The notes: generated by a model from the letters alone, not told the origin. Counted from the first letter of the stretch, positions 34,482 to 44,670 are shown. The stretch: 64,000 bases of DNA from Chitinophagaceae bacterium (GCA_019752045.1 JAIEMP010000007.1:1-64000), one strand, 5' to 3'. Numbers and translations are program-made.

Positions 34482-35336
34482 ATGCATATGGATCAGCAAA
34501 TCATTAACCTTTACGATGAGTATACACATAAACCACTTTCCCGTCAGGATTTTATGAAACGCCTGGCTATCTTAACCGGCAGCACGGCAGCGGCATTGGC
34601 CTTACTCCCAATGCTTGAAAGTATTTATGCCAAAGCAGCAACCGTTTCGGCTGATGATTTGTTTACAGAATATATCACCTATCCTGCAGTGAATGGAGAA
34701 ATGAAAGCTTATGTGGCCCGTCCAAAAAAAGAAGCCAGGTATGGCACTGTTATCGTGATTCATGAAAACCGTGGATTGAATGCACATATTGAAGATGTTA
34801 CACGCCGTGCAGCCAACGCAGGATTTTTAGCCGTTGCACCAAATGCATTGGCGCCATTGGGTGGCACACCTGCCAATGAAGATGAAGCAAGAACTTTGTT
34901 TACAAAACTTAATGCAGAAGAAACATTAAAAAATTTCATCAACATCTTTCCTTATCTCAAAAACAGAAAAGACAGTAATGGAAAATTTGGTTCAGTAGGT
35001 TTTTGCTGGGGAGGTGGCATGAGTAATAATTTAGCTGTACATGTTCCTGAACTAAAAGCAGCCGTTGCATTTTATGGCAGGCAGGCTGCCGCTCCGGATG
35101 TTCCAAAAATAAAAGCTGCTGTACAATTGCACTATGCTTCACTCGATGAACGCATCAATGCAGGAATAGCAGCTTATGAAGAAGCGTTAAAAACAAATAA
35201 GGTTAATTATGAACTCCACATGTATGATGGAGTAAACCACGCTTTTCATAACGATACAGCAGGTAACCGTTACAACGAAGCTGCTGCAAAGCTGGCATGG
35301 CAACGTACCATTGATTTTTTTAAACGTTACCTGTAA
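34482..35336 (+). CDS. Dienelactone hydrolase family protein, exported
   Basis: A 284-residue alpha/beta hydrolase. A hydrophobic segment at residues about 25-46 follows SRQDFMKRLAI, resembling a Tat-like leader with only one Arg-Gln pair. The DLH signature is complete: HENRGLN (Glu), GFCWGGGMS (Cys nucleophile), LDERIN (Asp) and VNHAFHND (His). It probably hydrolyses a lactone or ester; the substrate is unknown. A TAACTTTT promoter-like box lies upstream. The gene stands alone. Confidence 0.9.
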   Translation: MHMDQQIINLYDEYTHKPLSRQDFMKRLAILTGSTAAALALLPMLESIYAKAATVSADDLFTEYITYPAVNGEMKAYVARPKKEARYGTVIVIHENRGLNAHIEDVTRRAANAGFLAVAPNALAPLGGTPANEDEARTLFTKLNAEETLKNFINIFPYLKNRKDSNGKFGSVGFCWGGGMSNNLAVHVPELKAAVAFYGRQAAAPDVPKIKAAVQLHYASLDERINAGIAAYEEALKTNKVNYELHMYDGVNHAFHNDTAGNRYNEAAAKLAWQRTIDFFKRYL

Positions 35337-35425
35337 GCGGTCATTTACTCCAAAACAAACATGCGACTTTACCAAAAGACAATTGGTTACTTTGCAACAC
35401 AAATTTTTAAACGATTGACTGCAGC

Positions 35426-37249
35426 ATGAAGAAATTTTATTTTCTGTTCTCCTTACTATCTCTGCTCATTATTAATGTGCATGCACAAACTCCTCCTAAA
35501 AGAGAACTCCGTGCTGCATGGCTTTCAACTTTTTTAAATCTCGACTGGCCAAGTACCAGTGGCCGCACGGTGCAACAGGTAAAAGACTCTGTTACAAAAT
35601 TGCTGATCATGCACCGCCAAACAGGAATTAATGCATTGTATGTTCAGGTAAGATCGGAATGTGATGCTATGTACCCCAGCAGTATTGAGCCATGGAGCAG
35701 CGCTGTTACAGGCGTTCAGGGCACGCCACCGGCCAATGGTTTTGATCCTTTGCAATTTGTAATTGATGAATGCAGAAGATTGGGAATTGAAGTGCATGCA
35801 TGGCTCAACCCCTATCGTGCAGTCAATAATTTTAATAACATCGCAAACTATGCAGCAACGCATGTTGCCAAAATTCATCCGGAATGGTTATTGGCACAAG
35901 GCACTTTACGAATATTAGATCCGGGCATACCGGAAGTAAGAGACTATGTGATAAATGTTGTTACGGATATTGTTCGACGTTATGATGTAGATGGTATTCA
36001 CTTCGATGATTATTTTTATCCCTACCCTTCTGCAGGCGGCACTCCCACTCCTCCACGCTTTAATGACAATGCAACGTTTGCTGCTTATCCAAGAGGCTTT
36101 ACCAATCAGAACGACTGGCGCAGAGATAATATCAACCTCCTTATACAACGTACATACGACAGCATTAAAGTAATTAAGCCATGGACTAAATTTGGCATAT
36201 CTCCATTTGGCATTTGGCGAAACCAAAGCAGCGATGTAAAGAGTTCTGCCACCAACGGATTACAGAGTTACAGCGATGTATTTGCAGACAGTAAGAAGTG
36301 GATTGAACAGGGTTGGGTTGATTATCTTACTCCACAAATTTACTGGAGCATTGGCTTTACTGTTGCCAATTACAGCGTACTTGTGCCATGGTGGAACAGT
36401 AATGCAAATAACCGTCATATCTACGCAGGCCATGCTGCTTATAAAGTAAATACAGATGCAGATGCCAACTGGAACAATCCTTCACAAATCAATAATCAGG
36501 TAAGATTAAACCGTAGTTATAATCAGGTATATGGCAGCTGTTTTTTTCGCACAAGAAATTTTGCATTAAACCCATTGTTCTTTCGGGATTCACTCATGCA
36601 ATACGTTTATACAAAACCTGCTTTACTCCCTGCAATGCCTTGGCGTGATAATATTGTACCTCAACCGGCATCGAATCTTTCTGTTTCAATTACAGGAAAC
36701 AGTGTGCAGTTAAACTGGAGTAAATCGCCGGCAACAACAAACGAATTAGATAAAGTAAGACAGTATGTGATCTATCGGTTTAATACATCAACTATTAACC
36801 TGAATGATGTAACAGCTGTTCAATACATTACTCCGAATGATGTAACAGCATCTTATGTTGATGCAGATCTTGCTCCGGGTACTTATTATTATGTTGTAAC
36901 AGGACTGGATCGTTTTCATAACGAGAGTGTGGCCAGTAACACTGCTGATGCAACCATCATCACCACCTCTGTTCTCTCGCCTGAGTTAACTGCACTCAAT
37001 TTGAAAAACTATCCAAATCCGTTCAGCAGTTCTACTGTCATCAGCTATGAATTAGTAAAACCAATGCAGGTAACATTAACATTGCACGATGCTAATGGAA
37101 AAGAACTGAAACGATTGGTTGCAGAAAAACAACCTGCAGGAAAACAAATCATCACACTGGATGCTGCACAATTACCGGCAGGCATTTATTACATAACGCT
37201 AAAAACAAATACATTCAGCAGAACAATAAAATTAAGTGCTGTTAAATGA
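35426..37249 (+). CDS. GHL10-type glycosidase-like protein with T9SS type A domain
   Basis: A 607-residue secreted protein: signal peptide (to ...NVHAQ), then a DUF187/GHL10 (glycosyl hydrolase-like 10) domain starting RELRAAWLSTFLNLDWPS, with VDGIHFDDYFYPYP holding likely acidic catalytic residues and VDYLTPQIYWSIG. A fibronectin type III-like domain (about 415-510) follows, and a type A sorting domain (LKNYPNPFSSSTVISYELVK to the end). Such proteins are thought to act on cell-wall or other glycans; the activity is inferred. Confidence 0.9.
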   Translation: MKKFYFLFSLLSLLIINVHAQTPPKRELRAAWLSTFLNLDWPSTSGRTVQQVKDSVTKLLIMHRQTGINALYVQVRSECDAMYPSSIEPWSSAVTGVQGTPPANGFDPLQFVIDECRRLGIEVHAWLNPYRAVNNFNNIANYAATHVAKIHPEWLLAQGTLRILDPGIPEVRDYVINVVTDIVRRYDVDGIHFDDYFYPYPSAGGTPTPPRFNDNATFAAYPRGFTNQNDWRRDNINLLIQRTYDSIKVIKPWTKFGISPFGIWRNQSSDVKSSATNGLQSYSDVFADSKKWIEQGWVDYLTPQIYWSIGFTVANYSVLVPWWNSNANNRHIYAGHAAYKVNTDADANWNNPSQINNQVRLNRSYNQVYGSCFFRTRNFALNPLFFRDSLMQYVYTKPALLPAMPWRDNIVPQPASNLSVSITGNSVQLNWSKSPATTNELDKVRQYVIYRFNTSTINLNDVTAVQYITPNDVTASYVDADLAPGTYYYVVTGLDRFHNESVASNTADATIITTSVLSPELTALNLKNYPNPFSSSTVISYELVKPMQVTLTLHDANGKELKRLVAEKQPAGKQIITLDAAQLPAGIYYITLKTNTFSRTIKLSAVK

Positions 37250-37312
37250 CAGGCAGGTGTGCAGACAGCGTGTCTTTCGTAAATCATCTTACCTTTACAA
37301 AAATGAACAATC

Positions 37313-37816
37313 ATGGCAGAAGACTTACTCATTATACAGGGAACAAAAGAGGAACAGTACCAACAATTAATTCCGCAGATTAAAGGCCTGCTTGAAGGCG
37401 AATCTGATTTAGTTGCCAATCTTGCAAATGTAAGTGCTGCTCTCAGTGAACAATTCGGCTGGCTGTGGACGGGTTTTTATCTGGTAAAGCCAAGCTCTGC
37501 AAAAGCCTTTACAGATAAAGGTGAAGAATTGGTTCTCGGTCCATTTCAGGGGCCTGTTGCCTGTACACGAATACGAAAAGGGAGAGGTGTATGCGGCGCA
37601 GCTTGGGCCGAAGCGAAAACAATTATTGTTCCTGATGTTGAATTATTCCCCGGCCATATTGCATGCAGCAGTTTAAGCCGTTCAGAAATTGTTGTGCCTG
37701 TTATCCGCAATAATAAAGTTGTTGCTGTTTTAGATGTTGACAGTGAAGCACCTGATCAGTTTGATACAACAGATCAAAGGTTTCTTGAAGAGATTATTTC
37801 ATTGCTTGAATTCTGA
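37313..37816 (+). CDS. msrC: Free methionine-(R)-sulfoxide reductase (GAF domain)
   Basis: A 167-residue single GAF-domain enzyme that reduces free Met-R-sulfoxide. The three catalytic/resolving cysteines are at 84 (VACTRI), 94 (GVCGAAW) and 118 (HIACSS), the spacing I recall for the E. coli fRMsr enzyme, with DVELFPGHIAC and DVDSEAPDQFD at the expected places. An out-of-frame ATG at 37302 was ignored. The saccharopine-dehydrogenase-like gene follows after 8 nt and is probably co-transcribed. Confidence 0.93.
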   Translation: MAEDLLIIQGTKEEQYQQLIPQIKGLLEGESDLVANLANVSAALSEQFGWLWTGFYLVKPSSAKAFTDKGEELVLGPFQGPVACTRIRKGRGVCGAAWAEAKTIIVPDVELFPGHIACSSLSRSEIVVPVIRNNKVVAVLDVDSEAPDQFDTTDQRFLEEIISLLEF

Positions 37817-37824
37817 TTTACCGC

Positions 37825-38874
37825 ATGCAAAAAAACAAGGTGCTGCTTTACGGAGCAAACGGATATACAGGTCAACTCATAGCACGCTATGCAAAAGACT
37901 ATCAATTAACACCTGTACTTGCAGGCAGAAATGAACTGGCCATTCAGCAACTTGCAACTTCACTTAATCTTCCTTACGTTGTTTTTTCTTTGGATGATGC
38001 CACAATCATTCAAGAACATTTACAGGAAGTACAATTGGTGATTCATTGTGCAGGACCATTCAGCCATACCGCCAAACAAATGGTTGAAGCGTGTATTGCA
38101 ACCAATACCCATTACATAGATATCAATGGCGATATTTCTGTTTTTGAAAAAATAAAAACCTACCATGCTGCAGCAGAAAAAGCAGGCATCATGCTTATGC
38201 CCGGCGCAGGGTTTGATGTAATTCCTACTGATTGTACCGCACTGCATTTAAAACAACAACTGCCCGATGCTACACATTTGCAACTTGCATTTATTTCTTA
38301 TGGCGGACAAACCAGTCATGGCACTGCAACAACCATGGCAGCAAGAGCCGGAGAAAAAGCAGTGATCCGTGAAAACGGAAAGCTGGTAAAAAAACCACTT
38401 GGTTTTAAAGGCATGTGGATTACAGTAAACGGAAAACAACGTTTTGTGATGAGTTTGCCATGGGGCGATATATCAACAGCATTTCATACAACCGGCATTT
38501 TGAATATTGAAGTATTTACCGGAATGAAACCGGCTGTATATCGTCTACTCAAATTTCAATTCCTGTTTAACTGGTTGTTAAGAACAACTGCAGTACGCAA
38601 ATGGATTCAACAAAAAATTGAAGCAAGACCTGCCGGACCAACAGATGAACAAAGAGCAAAATCAACAACGGTCATCTGGGGAAAAATAAAAAATGCTGCA
38701 GGTAAAGAAGTAACTCATCAATTTACCTGTGCAGATGGTTACACTGTTACTGCATGGGGTTCGCTGCTGATTGCACAAAAAATTCTGGCAGGAAATTTTA
38801 AAAAAGGATATCAAACACCCGCCGGCTGCTATGGTGCAGCTTTCATTCATGAGTTGCCCGGAACTCAACCATAA
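37825..38874 (+). CDS. Saccharopine dehydrogenase-like NAD(P)-binding protein
   Basis: A 349-residue oxidoreductase-like protein. It has the N-terminal Rossmann motif LLYGANGYTGQLIARYA, GPFSHTAKQMVEACI, GAGFDVIPTDCTALHLK and a C-terminal substrate region. It resembles the trans-acting enoyl reductase/saccharopine dehydrogenase-like group rather than lysine-pathway enzymes; the substrate is unknown. It is second in a two-gene unit with msrC, and convergent with the secreted protein at 38876, 1 nt apart. Confidence 0.85.
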   Translation: MQKNKVLLYGANGYTGQLIARYAKDYQLTPVLAGRNELAIQQLATSLNLPYVVFSLDDATIIQEHLQEVQLVIHCAGPFSHTAKQMVEACIATNTHYIDINGDISVFEKIKTYHAAAEKAGIMLMPGAGFDVIPTDCTALHLKQQLPDATHLQLAFISYGGQTSHGTATTMAARAGEKAVIRENGKLVKKPLGFKGMWITVNGKQRFVMSLPWGDISTAFHTTGILNIEVFTGMKPAVYRLLKFQFLFNWLLRTTAVRKWIQQKIEARPAGPTDEQRAKSTTVIWGKIKNAAGKEVTHQFTCADGYTVTAWGSLLIAQKILAGNFKKGYQTPAGCYGAAFIHELPGTQP

Positions 38875-38875
38875 T

Positions 38876-39436
38876 TTAAGGTTTTGCAATATACCCTTCT
38901 GCATGAAAGGTTACAAGAAAAGGCCGTGCAGTTGAAGGTGCAATCAGTTTAAATAACCTCGTGTAACACTCATTCATAAAACTCCGTTGTCCTTTCTTCG
39001 CTTTTGGAAAATCATATACATCGGCTATTGATTCAAGCTGTCCTGTTACAGGATGAAAAATGCCGCAAACAGTGCCCAATCCCCAGCCGAAATACGCATT
39101 CGCATTGAGATCAATTAACTGAATACGATATGATGCATGCGTTTCTGTGTTTACAGGTGTAATCACCTCTCCTTTTAAATAAGTACTGCAGATTTCTTTT
39201 AAATGAAGCGCATCTGTTTCTGATAACTGATAGGTAGTACCTGTACCCAGCAGATAGTGTTTTAATAAATCCCGTTCAAGACGGGAGTTGAGTTTAGGGT
39301 GCAGTGTAACAACTTTATACAACCATCTTTTATATCCTTTTAATACAGGAGGTTGTTTCATTTTGGCAGCAGTGGTATCACCTGCCAGTAAATGAATGGG
39401 TAAAAAAATCAGGAGCCAGCAAAGGATGGTCTTCAT
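38876..39436 (-). CDS. Exported protein of unknown function
   Basis: A 186-residue protein with signal peptide (to ...LLAG-DTT). The mature part is mixed alpha/beta with a central [25 protein letters not shown] stretch of short hydrophobic strands. I recognise no family. It is divergent from the J-domain gene, 57 nt apart. Confidence 0.6.
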   Translation of the reverse strand: MKTILCWLLIFLPIHLLAGDTTAAKMKQPPVLKGYKRWLYKVVTLHPKLNSRLERDLLKHYLLGTGTTYQLSETDALHLKEICSTYLKGEVITPVNTETHASYRIQLIDLNANAYFGWGLGTVCGIFHPVTGQLESIADVYDFPKAKKGQRSFMNECYTRLFKLIAPSTARPFLVTFHAEGYIAKP

Positions 39437-39480
39437 GTGCCGCTAAAAATAATACTTTCTCATCATTTCCTGTCCATTCT

Positions 39481-39488
39481 TAGTTTTG
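39481..39488 (+). promoter_or_regulatory. -7 box TAGTTTTG abutting the J-protein GTG start
   Basis: An exact TAnnTTTG ending 5 nt before GTG 39494, with a TTTC at about -33. It supports the internal GTG as start over the GTG at 39437. Confidence 0.6.
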
Positions 39489-39493
39489 CTTCT

Positions 39494-40135
39494 GTGAAAG
39501 ATTATTATGCTATACTGAATGTTCCCGTAACGGCCACCCTCCCTGAAATAAAACGGGCTTACAGAAAACTGGCCATGCAGCACCATCCGGATAAAACCAA
39601 TGATGATCCGTACAGCCTTGCATCATTTAATGAAATAAAAGAAGCCTATGAAACACTTACATCACCTCAGAAAAAACAATTGTATCTTAATGAACGATGG
39701 CTGGCACATGCACATCAGCTGAAAGAAAAAACAGAAGCTGTTACACCTGTTTCCATCTTAAAAAAAAGCCTGGAGCTGAACAAACTCACAGCTGCAATGG
39801 ATGTACACCGGATGAATGAGCAACTCATTGCGGAGAAAATAAGTTCCCTTCTTTCAAACGAAACCATTCATGTACTGCAAACCTTCAACGAACCGGATAT
39901 GCTTGAAAAAACAGCATTGCTGTTGTTGGGTTGCAGCAAAAAAATTTCAGTTCGGAACACAGAAAAAATTACTGAACAGATTTGTAAGTTGAGCAGCAGC
40001 AACCTCGTTCAAAAAGAAGTTTATACATTGCTGAAGAACAGAAAAAGAAGTGAACTATATGAGCGCTATCAGCCTGCTCTCCTTCTTCTGCTTACAGCAG
40101 TTATTTGTATGATCATTTATTTTGCTGCAGCATAG
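39494..40135 (+). CDS. Membrane-anchored J-domain protein
   Basis: A 213-residue DnaJ-type cochaperone. The J domain (residues 1-65) has [15 protein letters not shown] (HPD 31-33) and [18 protein letters not shown] helical middle region of unknown function follows, then a C-terminal transmembrane helix (about 192-211). It lacks the Gly/Phe and zinc-finger regions of DnaJ itself, so it is a specialised partner recruiting Hsp70 to the membrane (inferred). A longer frame from GTG 39437 would cover the promoter and is rejected. Confidence 0.88.
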   Translation: MKDYYAILNVPVTATLPEIKRAYRKLAMQHHPDKTNDDPYSLASFNEIKEAYETLTSPQKKQLYLNERWLAHAHQLKEKTEAVTPVSILKKSLELNKLTAAMDVHRMNEQLIAEKISSLLSNETIHVLQTFNEPDMLEKTALLLLGCSKKISVRNTEKITEQICKLSSSNLVQKEVYTLLKNRKRSELYERYQPALLLLLTAVICMIIYFAAA

Positions 40136-40145
40136 TTCAGTAAAA

Positions 40146-40173
40146 AAAACCGATTGAAAAATCAACCGGTTTT
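40146..40173. terminator. Bidirectional terminator between the J-protein and T9SS genes
   Basis: AAAACCG-A-TTGA...TCAA-CCGGTTTT hairpin with A/T tails on both sides, between two convergent stop codons. Confidence 0.75.
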
Positions 40174-40181
40174 ATTCCTGA

Positions 40182-43100
40182 TTACTCAAACCTTAATAAT
40201 TCTGAAAAGACATTACCTGATTTCAGGTCTGTAATTTTTATAACATACAATCCTGCTGAATAAGCAGCAGTTCGCTGCAAGGTATAAGCAGCATTACCCG
40301 GTAACATCAATTGCTGTTTCAGCAAAACCTGTCCATTGGTATTATACAACTCAAGTTTATATGCTGATGGCAATGGGTTATTAAAACGAATGACCGTTTT
40401 ATTTACAACAGGGTTGGGATAAATATTTATACGATTATTATCTGCAAACTTTATTGTAACAATATTGCTGTATGTTACGGTTCCACCTGCAGTTTTCATA
40501 CGCAACCTGTAGTAGAGCATACTGTTTACAGGATCGGTATCTGTAAACTGATATGTACCATTGGTGAAAGCAGTGGATGCATTCACCAAACCTATAAAAC
40601 TAAATACAGCATTTTTTGAAGTAGCCCTTTCAATACTGTATTCAATTACTGCAGAACTTGCTTTACGCTGCCAGTTTAAATCAACGGCATCATAATTTCG
40701 CTTACCATTTAATTCTGTCTGATCTGTTGATAACACTCCGCTGCAGGCACCATTTACCCGGCGATAGGTTACCCGTTGCAGACATCCGTTATTTACAGAA
40801 GTTGTGTTGACATACATCCCCGTATCAGAAGGTAGCAGATATGGAATGGAAAATGTATTGGATGTACTTACTAATACACTATCAGTAGCGCTGGTTTTTT
40901 TGTACCACTTATATGTTGCGTTTGGAATTGATTTTACGGACAGGTTTACATTGTTATAATAACAATTACTGCTTGATGAGATATATAAATTTTCAAGTGG
41001 TAAAACGCTCACATCATTTAATGCCGCATTACCACATGCATCAACTGCACGAAGGCGAACAAGACTGTAAGTGGTTCCGTTGCTGATTGCAAATACAGGG
41101 TTTGTCTGCGGTGCTGTATTAATTGAAGGAGAAGCGGGCACACTTCCAATTACTTCATACAAATACGGCGCTACCCCACCTGTAACATTTGCACCGGTGC
41201 TGAAACTGTTATTATCACATTGGTAAGCAGACGACTGCGAAAGGCCCGGAAATATGTATGGCTTTACAACAATAGTATCATAAACGGAGTTGTTACATAC
41301 TTCTGACCATGGGTACACATAATTGTAATTGTAACGGACAATGTATGTTGCAGGCTCAAGATTGGAAAAGGTATAATTATTCCCGGAAGAAACCGTATAA
41401 TTTATCAGCACATCCGTTGCATTCTTTTTGATGATGCTTGGTTTAATTGTGCCTTCATCAGTTGAACAGTTGGCTATGATATTTCCATAACCGTTGGGCC
41501 AGCTTGATCCCGGACATTTTAACTCAACCGATGCTGATTTGGTTACAGTTCTTGCAAAAGGATTTATTTCTACTGAGTCTTTATTACCACAGGCATCTGT
41601 TCCAACAATTTTATATTTTAATCCTCCCGGTAAATCCGGTAACTGTACTGTAAAAAATTGGGTGTATTCAGGAGCAGAAGTATAAACTAATATGCCACCC
41701 GGCTTATACACCTGAACTACATATGGCTGTATACCCCCATTGAATTCAGGATGAATTTCTGACATTCCCAGACTGCACAGGCTGTGGGTTTCTGCATCCA
41801 TATATAAACCGGGATCAAAGTTTACTGTAAAACACCTGTTGATTGTTGTGTCATAACATGCCGGATCGTTTTTTATTCTGATACAATAAGAACCATAGGG
41901 AACATTGTTAAATGTACCGGTAGTATTGCAACTTATCAATACATTGGCTGAGCTGTATAAACAATATTCCGGGCTGTTTAAATTAGATTGACCGGTAATA
42001 CGGGCTGTAATTGTTGAGCAACTCCAGTTTTCGATTGTAACATTCGATGCCACGGAAGGCTTATTCTTTGTAACCGTAAAGCATCGGTTAATCGTTGTAT
42101 CATAACAGGCGGGGTCGTTGATGATTCTGATACAATAGGTACCGTATAATAAATTTGGAAATATACCGGTACTGTTACAGATAATTAACTCATTACTGCT
42201 GTTGTATAAACAATATTGAGGATTGTTGAGATTAGACTGACCATTGACAGTTGCCCTGAATGTTGTACAGGTCCGGTTATTAATTGTTACTGAATTACCA
42301 ACTGCAGGAATTGGCCTAGCAATGGTGATGCATCGCTCAATCAAAGTATCATAACAAAGCGTATTGTTTTGCATACGGATACAGTAGGTTCCAAATGCAA
42401 GATTTGTAAATACACCTGTACTGTTACAGTTAAGAAGTACATTAGCACTGTTATACAAACAAAATTGAGGGCTTGATAAATTTGACTGAGCACTCACTGT
42501 TGCCGTAAATGAATTACATGTAAACGAACTTCCAACAATTGCACCAATTGCAGGAACCGGTTTTGCCTGAGTAAAACAGCGGGTAATAACAGTATCGTAG
42601 CATATATCCGTAATTTTTATACAATAGGATCCATAAGGCAAACTGTTAAACACTCCATTACTGTTACATACAAGCTGCACATTATTATTATCAAACAAAC
42701 AATATTGTGCATTGGTAAAATTTTGTTTTCCTGTAACAGTTGCATTAAAGGTTTGGCAAACAAGGTTTGAAACGGACACGGAAGCTGCCACTGATGGCTT
42801 AAGCGTCTCAAACCAGGTAACGGATTTTATCACGCCACAACGGTCTTTTGCAACAAGTGTGAGGTTGCGTTTATTCCCAAGATAAAAACGAAACTGTCTG
42901 TTATCAGACCAGATTGTATCACCCGGTGCTTTTACAATACCATATATAAAGCCATTAAAGGAGGCAGAAGGTGCAATGTTAGAATTGCCTTTGTTATCTC
43001 TTAACGTAAAACTCACATCAGCACTGTCACAGAGTATTCTACCGAGTGATGTACTTTCAATTACCCAGTTATAATTCTGAATAGTTACCGTTCTTGTCTG

Positions 43101-43649
43101 AATGCCACCGCAGGAATCCCTCAACTCTATTCTGTAATCGCCTGCCATTAAATTAGTAAAGAGTCCGGTACTGCTGGTAGTGCCTACACCCATTGGAGAT
43201 GGAGCAACGATCTTAAATACAAATGGATTTCTTCCATTCTGTAAACCTGTAGCTGAAATACTTCCATCTGTTCCATTAATACAGGTTACATCGGTATTGA
43301 TAAGTGAAAAAGACGGAGCCGCATAATTACCGGTAACCAATGCACCATTTACTTCCCGTATGCAACCGGATACCACATCTTCAACCACAACATTATAGGT
43401 ACCCGGAGGTAATCCGGAAATTACATTGCTCGACGTAAAAGGTGTTGAAACAGTTCCTGTTACTTTATAGTTATAATTCCCCGAACCACCGGTAACGGTG
43501 ACATTTACAATACCTGTAGAGCTGCAACGAGACTCAACCGTGGTGTATGAAACCAGCAGATTATTACAATCGTACGTTTGAGAAAACAGCACTGAGGGAA
43601 AAGTACAGCACAGCAAAGCAAGAAACCACGGATGTAAATACGTTTTCAT
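40182..43649 (-). CDS. Giant T9SS type A surface protein with four tandem repeats
   Basis: A 1155-residue secreted protein: signal peptide (to ...SVLFSQ), two SprB-like Cys-containing N-terminal modules (CSSTGIVNVTVTGGSGNYNY; CINGTDGSISATGL), then four tandem units of about 80 residues (about 285-610), each with pairs such as QYCLYNSSN...CNSTG.F..L.YGTYCIRI and CYDTTINRCF. More beta modules, an Ig-like region and a type A sorting domain (INIYPNPVVNKTVIRF to the end) follow. The even, Cys-rich repeats suggest disulfide-stapled surface rods. The ligand or role is unknown. Confidence 0.88.
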   Translation of the reverse strand: MKTYLHPWFLALLCCTFPSVLFSQTYDCNNLLVSYTTVESRCSSTGIVNVTVTGGSGNYNYKVTGTVSTPFTSSNVISGLPPGTYNVVVEDVVSGCIREVNGALVTGNYAAPSFSLINTDVTCINGTDGSISATGLQNGRNPFVFKIVAPSPMGVGTTSSTGLFTNLMAGDYRIELRDSCGGIQTRTVTIQNYNWVIESTSLGRILCDSADVSFTLRDNKGNSNIAPSASFNGFIYGIVKAPGDTIWSDNRQFRFYLGNKRNLTLVAKDRCGVIKSVTWFETLKPSVAASVSVSNLVCQTFNATVTGKQNFTNAQYCLFDNNNVQLVCNSNGVFNSLPYGSYCIKITDICYDTVITRCFTQAKPVPAIGAIVGSSFTCNSFTATVSAQSNLSSPQFCLYNSANVLLNCNSTGVFTNLAFGTYCIRMQNNTLCYDTLIERCITIARPIPAVGNSVTINNRTCTTFRATVNGQSNLNNPQYCLYNSSNELIICNSTGIFPNLLYGTYCIRIINDPACYDTTINRCFTVTKNKPSVASNVTIENWSCSTITARITGQSNLNSPEYCLYSSANVLISCNTTGTFNNVPYGSYCIRIKNDPACYDTTINRCFTVNFDPGLYMDAETHSLCSLGMSEIHPEFNGGIQPYVVQVYKPGGILVYTSAPEYTQFFTVQLPDLPGGLKYKIVGTDACGNKDSVEINPFARTVTKSASVELKCPGSSWPNGYGNIIANCSTDEGTIKPSIIKKNATDVLINYTVSSGNNYTFSNLEPATYIVRYNYNYVYPWSEVCNNSVYDTIVVKPYIFPGLSQSSAYQCDNNSFSTGANVTGGVAPYLYEVIGSVPASPSINTAPQTNPVFAISNGTTYSLVRLRAVDACGNAALNDVSVLPLENLYISSSSNCYYNNVNLSVKSIPNATYKWYKKTSATDSVLVSTSNTFSIPYLLPSDTGMYVNTTSVNNGCLQRVTYRRVNGACSGVLSTDQTELNGKRNYDAVDLNWQRKASSAVIEYSIERATSKNAVFSFIGLVNASTAFTNGTYQFTDTDPVNSMLYYRLRMKTAGGTVTYSNIVTIKFADNNRINIYPNPVVNKTVIRFNNPLPSAYKLELYNTNGQVLLKQQLMLPGNAAYTLQRTAAYSAGLYVIKITDLKSGNVFSELLRFE
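41815..42793 (-). repeat. Four tandem coding repeats of about 240 nt
   Basis: Four homologous blocks in the 1155-residue T9SS protein, each encoding about 80 residues with conserved Cys positions. The last three are much more alike than the first. Not a CRISPR: no short identical repeats with unique spacers, and the frame is open throughout. Confidence 0.8.
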
Positions 43650-44087
43650 GTACAGATTTTTTCTAAAGGATGACAGACTATTAGGGTATTAACGGAACAA
43701 AACTAAGTGCTTACACTTATTTTTTTACGTAAAATTCGATGAACAACCTGCGTAATAAACAGGTAATGATAATTAAGAGGTATAATACAGTTGTTTTCAG
43801 TACCCTACACTTAAATATATTACTAATAAAAATTTGAACACTTGTTGCTTAATCGTTGAACACAACAATAATCAAGTTGAACAAAAAAAATCATTACAAA
43901 TAATGAGAAGCAGAAAAAACAGACACTCTGCAAATCACAAATAATAAAACTGAATAATCTATTTGAGCTGACCTGTGTTTAAAATATATCTGTCTGAAAG
44001 TGGCAAAAGCTAAACACATGAATGAATGTTGATGAACGGTTAAACCAATGGATGAAACGACTGTTCTTTACACAAACAAAACATTTT
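43650..44087. other. AT-rich intergenic region, nothing recognised
   Basis: 438 nt between the divergent giant T9SS gene and the FAS1 lipoprotein gene. Both promoters must lie here, but I see no exact -7 box, palindrome or coding frame worth naming. Confidence 0.4.
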
Positions 44088-44648
44088 ATGAACAAAACAT
44101 TCTTTTCATTAATGACAACTGCTTCCTTAGCAGTATTCATGATTGCATGCGGCAGCGGTGAACAAACAACCGAAGCAACTGCAGACACAACAACTACTGA
44201 AACAAAAGCAGCTGATACGATGGCTGCAATGACCCCTGCTACTGTTGTTGACATTGCAGTAGGGTCAGCCGATCATTCAACATTGGTTGCTGCTGTAAAA
44301 GCGGCAGGTTTAGTAGAAACCTTAAGTGCTGCAGGACCTTTCACTGTATTTGCACCAACAAACGCAGCTTTTGATAAATTACCTGCAGGAACAGTAGATA
44401 ATTTACTGAAGCCCGAAAGCAAAGCAGATCTTACCGGTATTTTAACCTACCATGTAGTAGCCGGTTCGTTGAAAGCTGCTGATCTTACCGATGGCCAGAA
44501 ATTGAAAACCGTTAATGGTGCAGAGTTAACAGTGTCCATTAAAGAAGGTAAAGTAATGATTGATGGCGCAAATGTAACTGCTGCCGATCTTACAGCAGGC
44601 AATGGTGTTGTGCATGTATTGGATGCAGTGGTTATGCCAAAAAAATAA
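44088..44648 (+). CDS. Fasciclin (FAS1) domain lipoprotein
   Basis: A 186-residue lipoprotein: signal peptide with lipobox MIAC-GSG, a Thr/Ala/Glu-rich linker (about 22-50), then one FAS1 domain with HSTLVAAVKAAGLVETLS, the H1 motif GPFTVFAPTNAAFDKLP, LTYHVVAG and the C-terminal NGVVHVLDAVVMP. FAS1 domains mediate adhesion. An upstream in-frame ATG at 44022 adds 22 residues before the signal peptide, so 44088 was chosen. Confidence 0.92.
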   Translation: MNKTFFSLMTTASLAVFMIACGSGEQTTEATADTTTTETKAADTMAAMTPATVVDIAVGSADHSTLVAAVKAAGLVETLSAAGPFTVFAPTNAAFDKLPAGTVDNLLKPESKADLTGILTYHVVAGSLKAADLTDGQKLKTVNGAELTVSIKEGKVMIDGANVTAADLTAGNGVVHVLDAVVMPKK

Positions 44649-44670
44649 GGGTTCCTTTTTCATTCTTTTA

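Noticed and set aside
41815-42793. Regular repeats resembling a CRISPR array
   Set aside because: The repeat unit is about 240 nt, coding and diverged, without short identical repeats and unique spacers; no cas genes.
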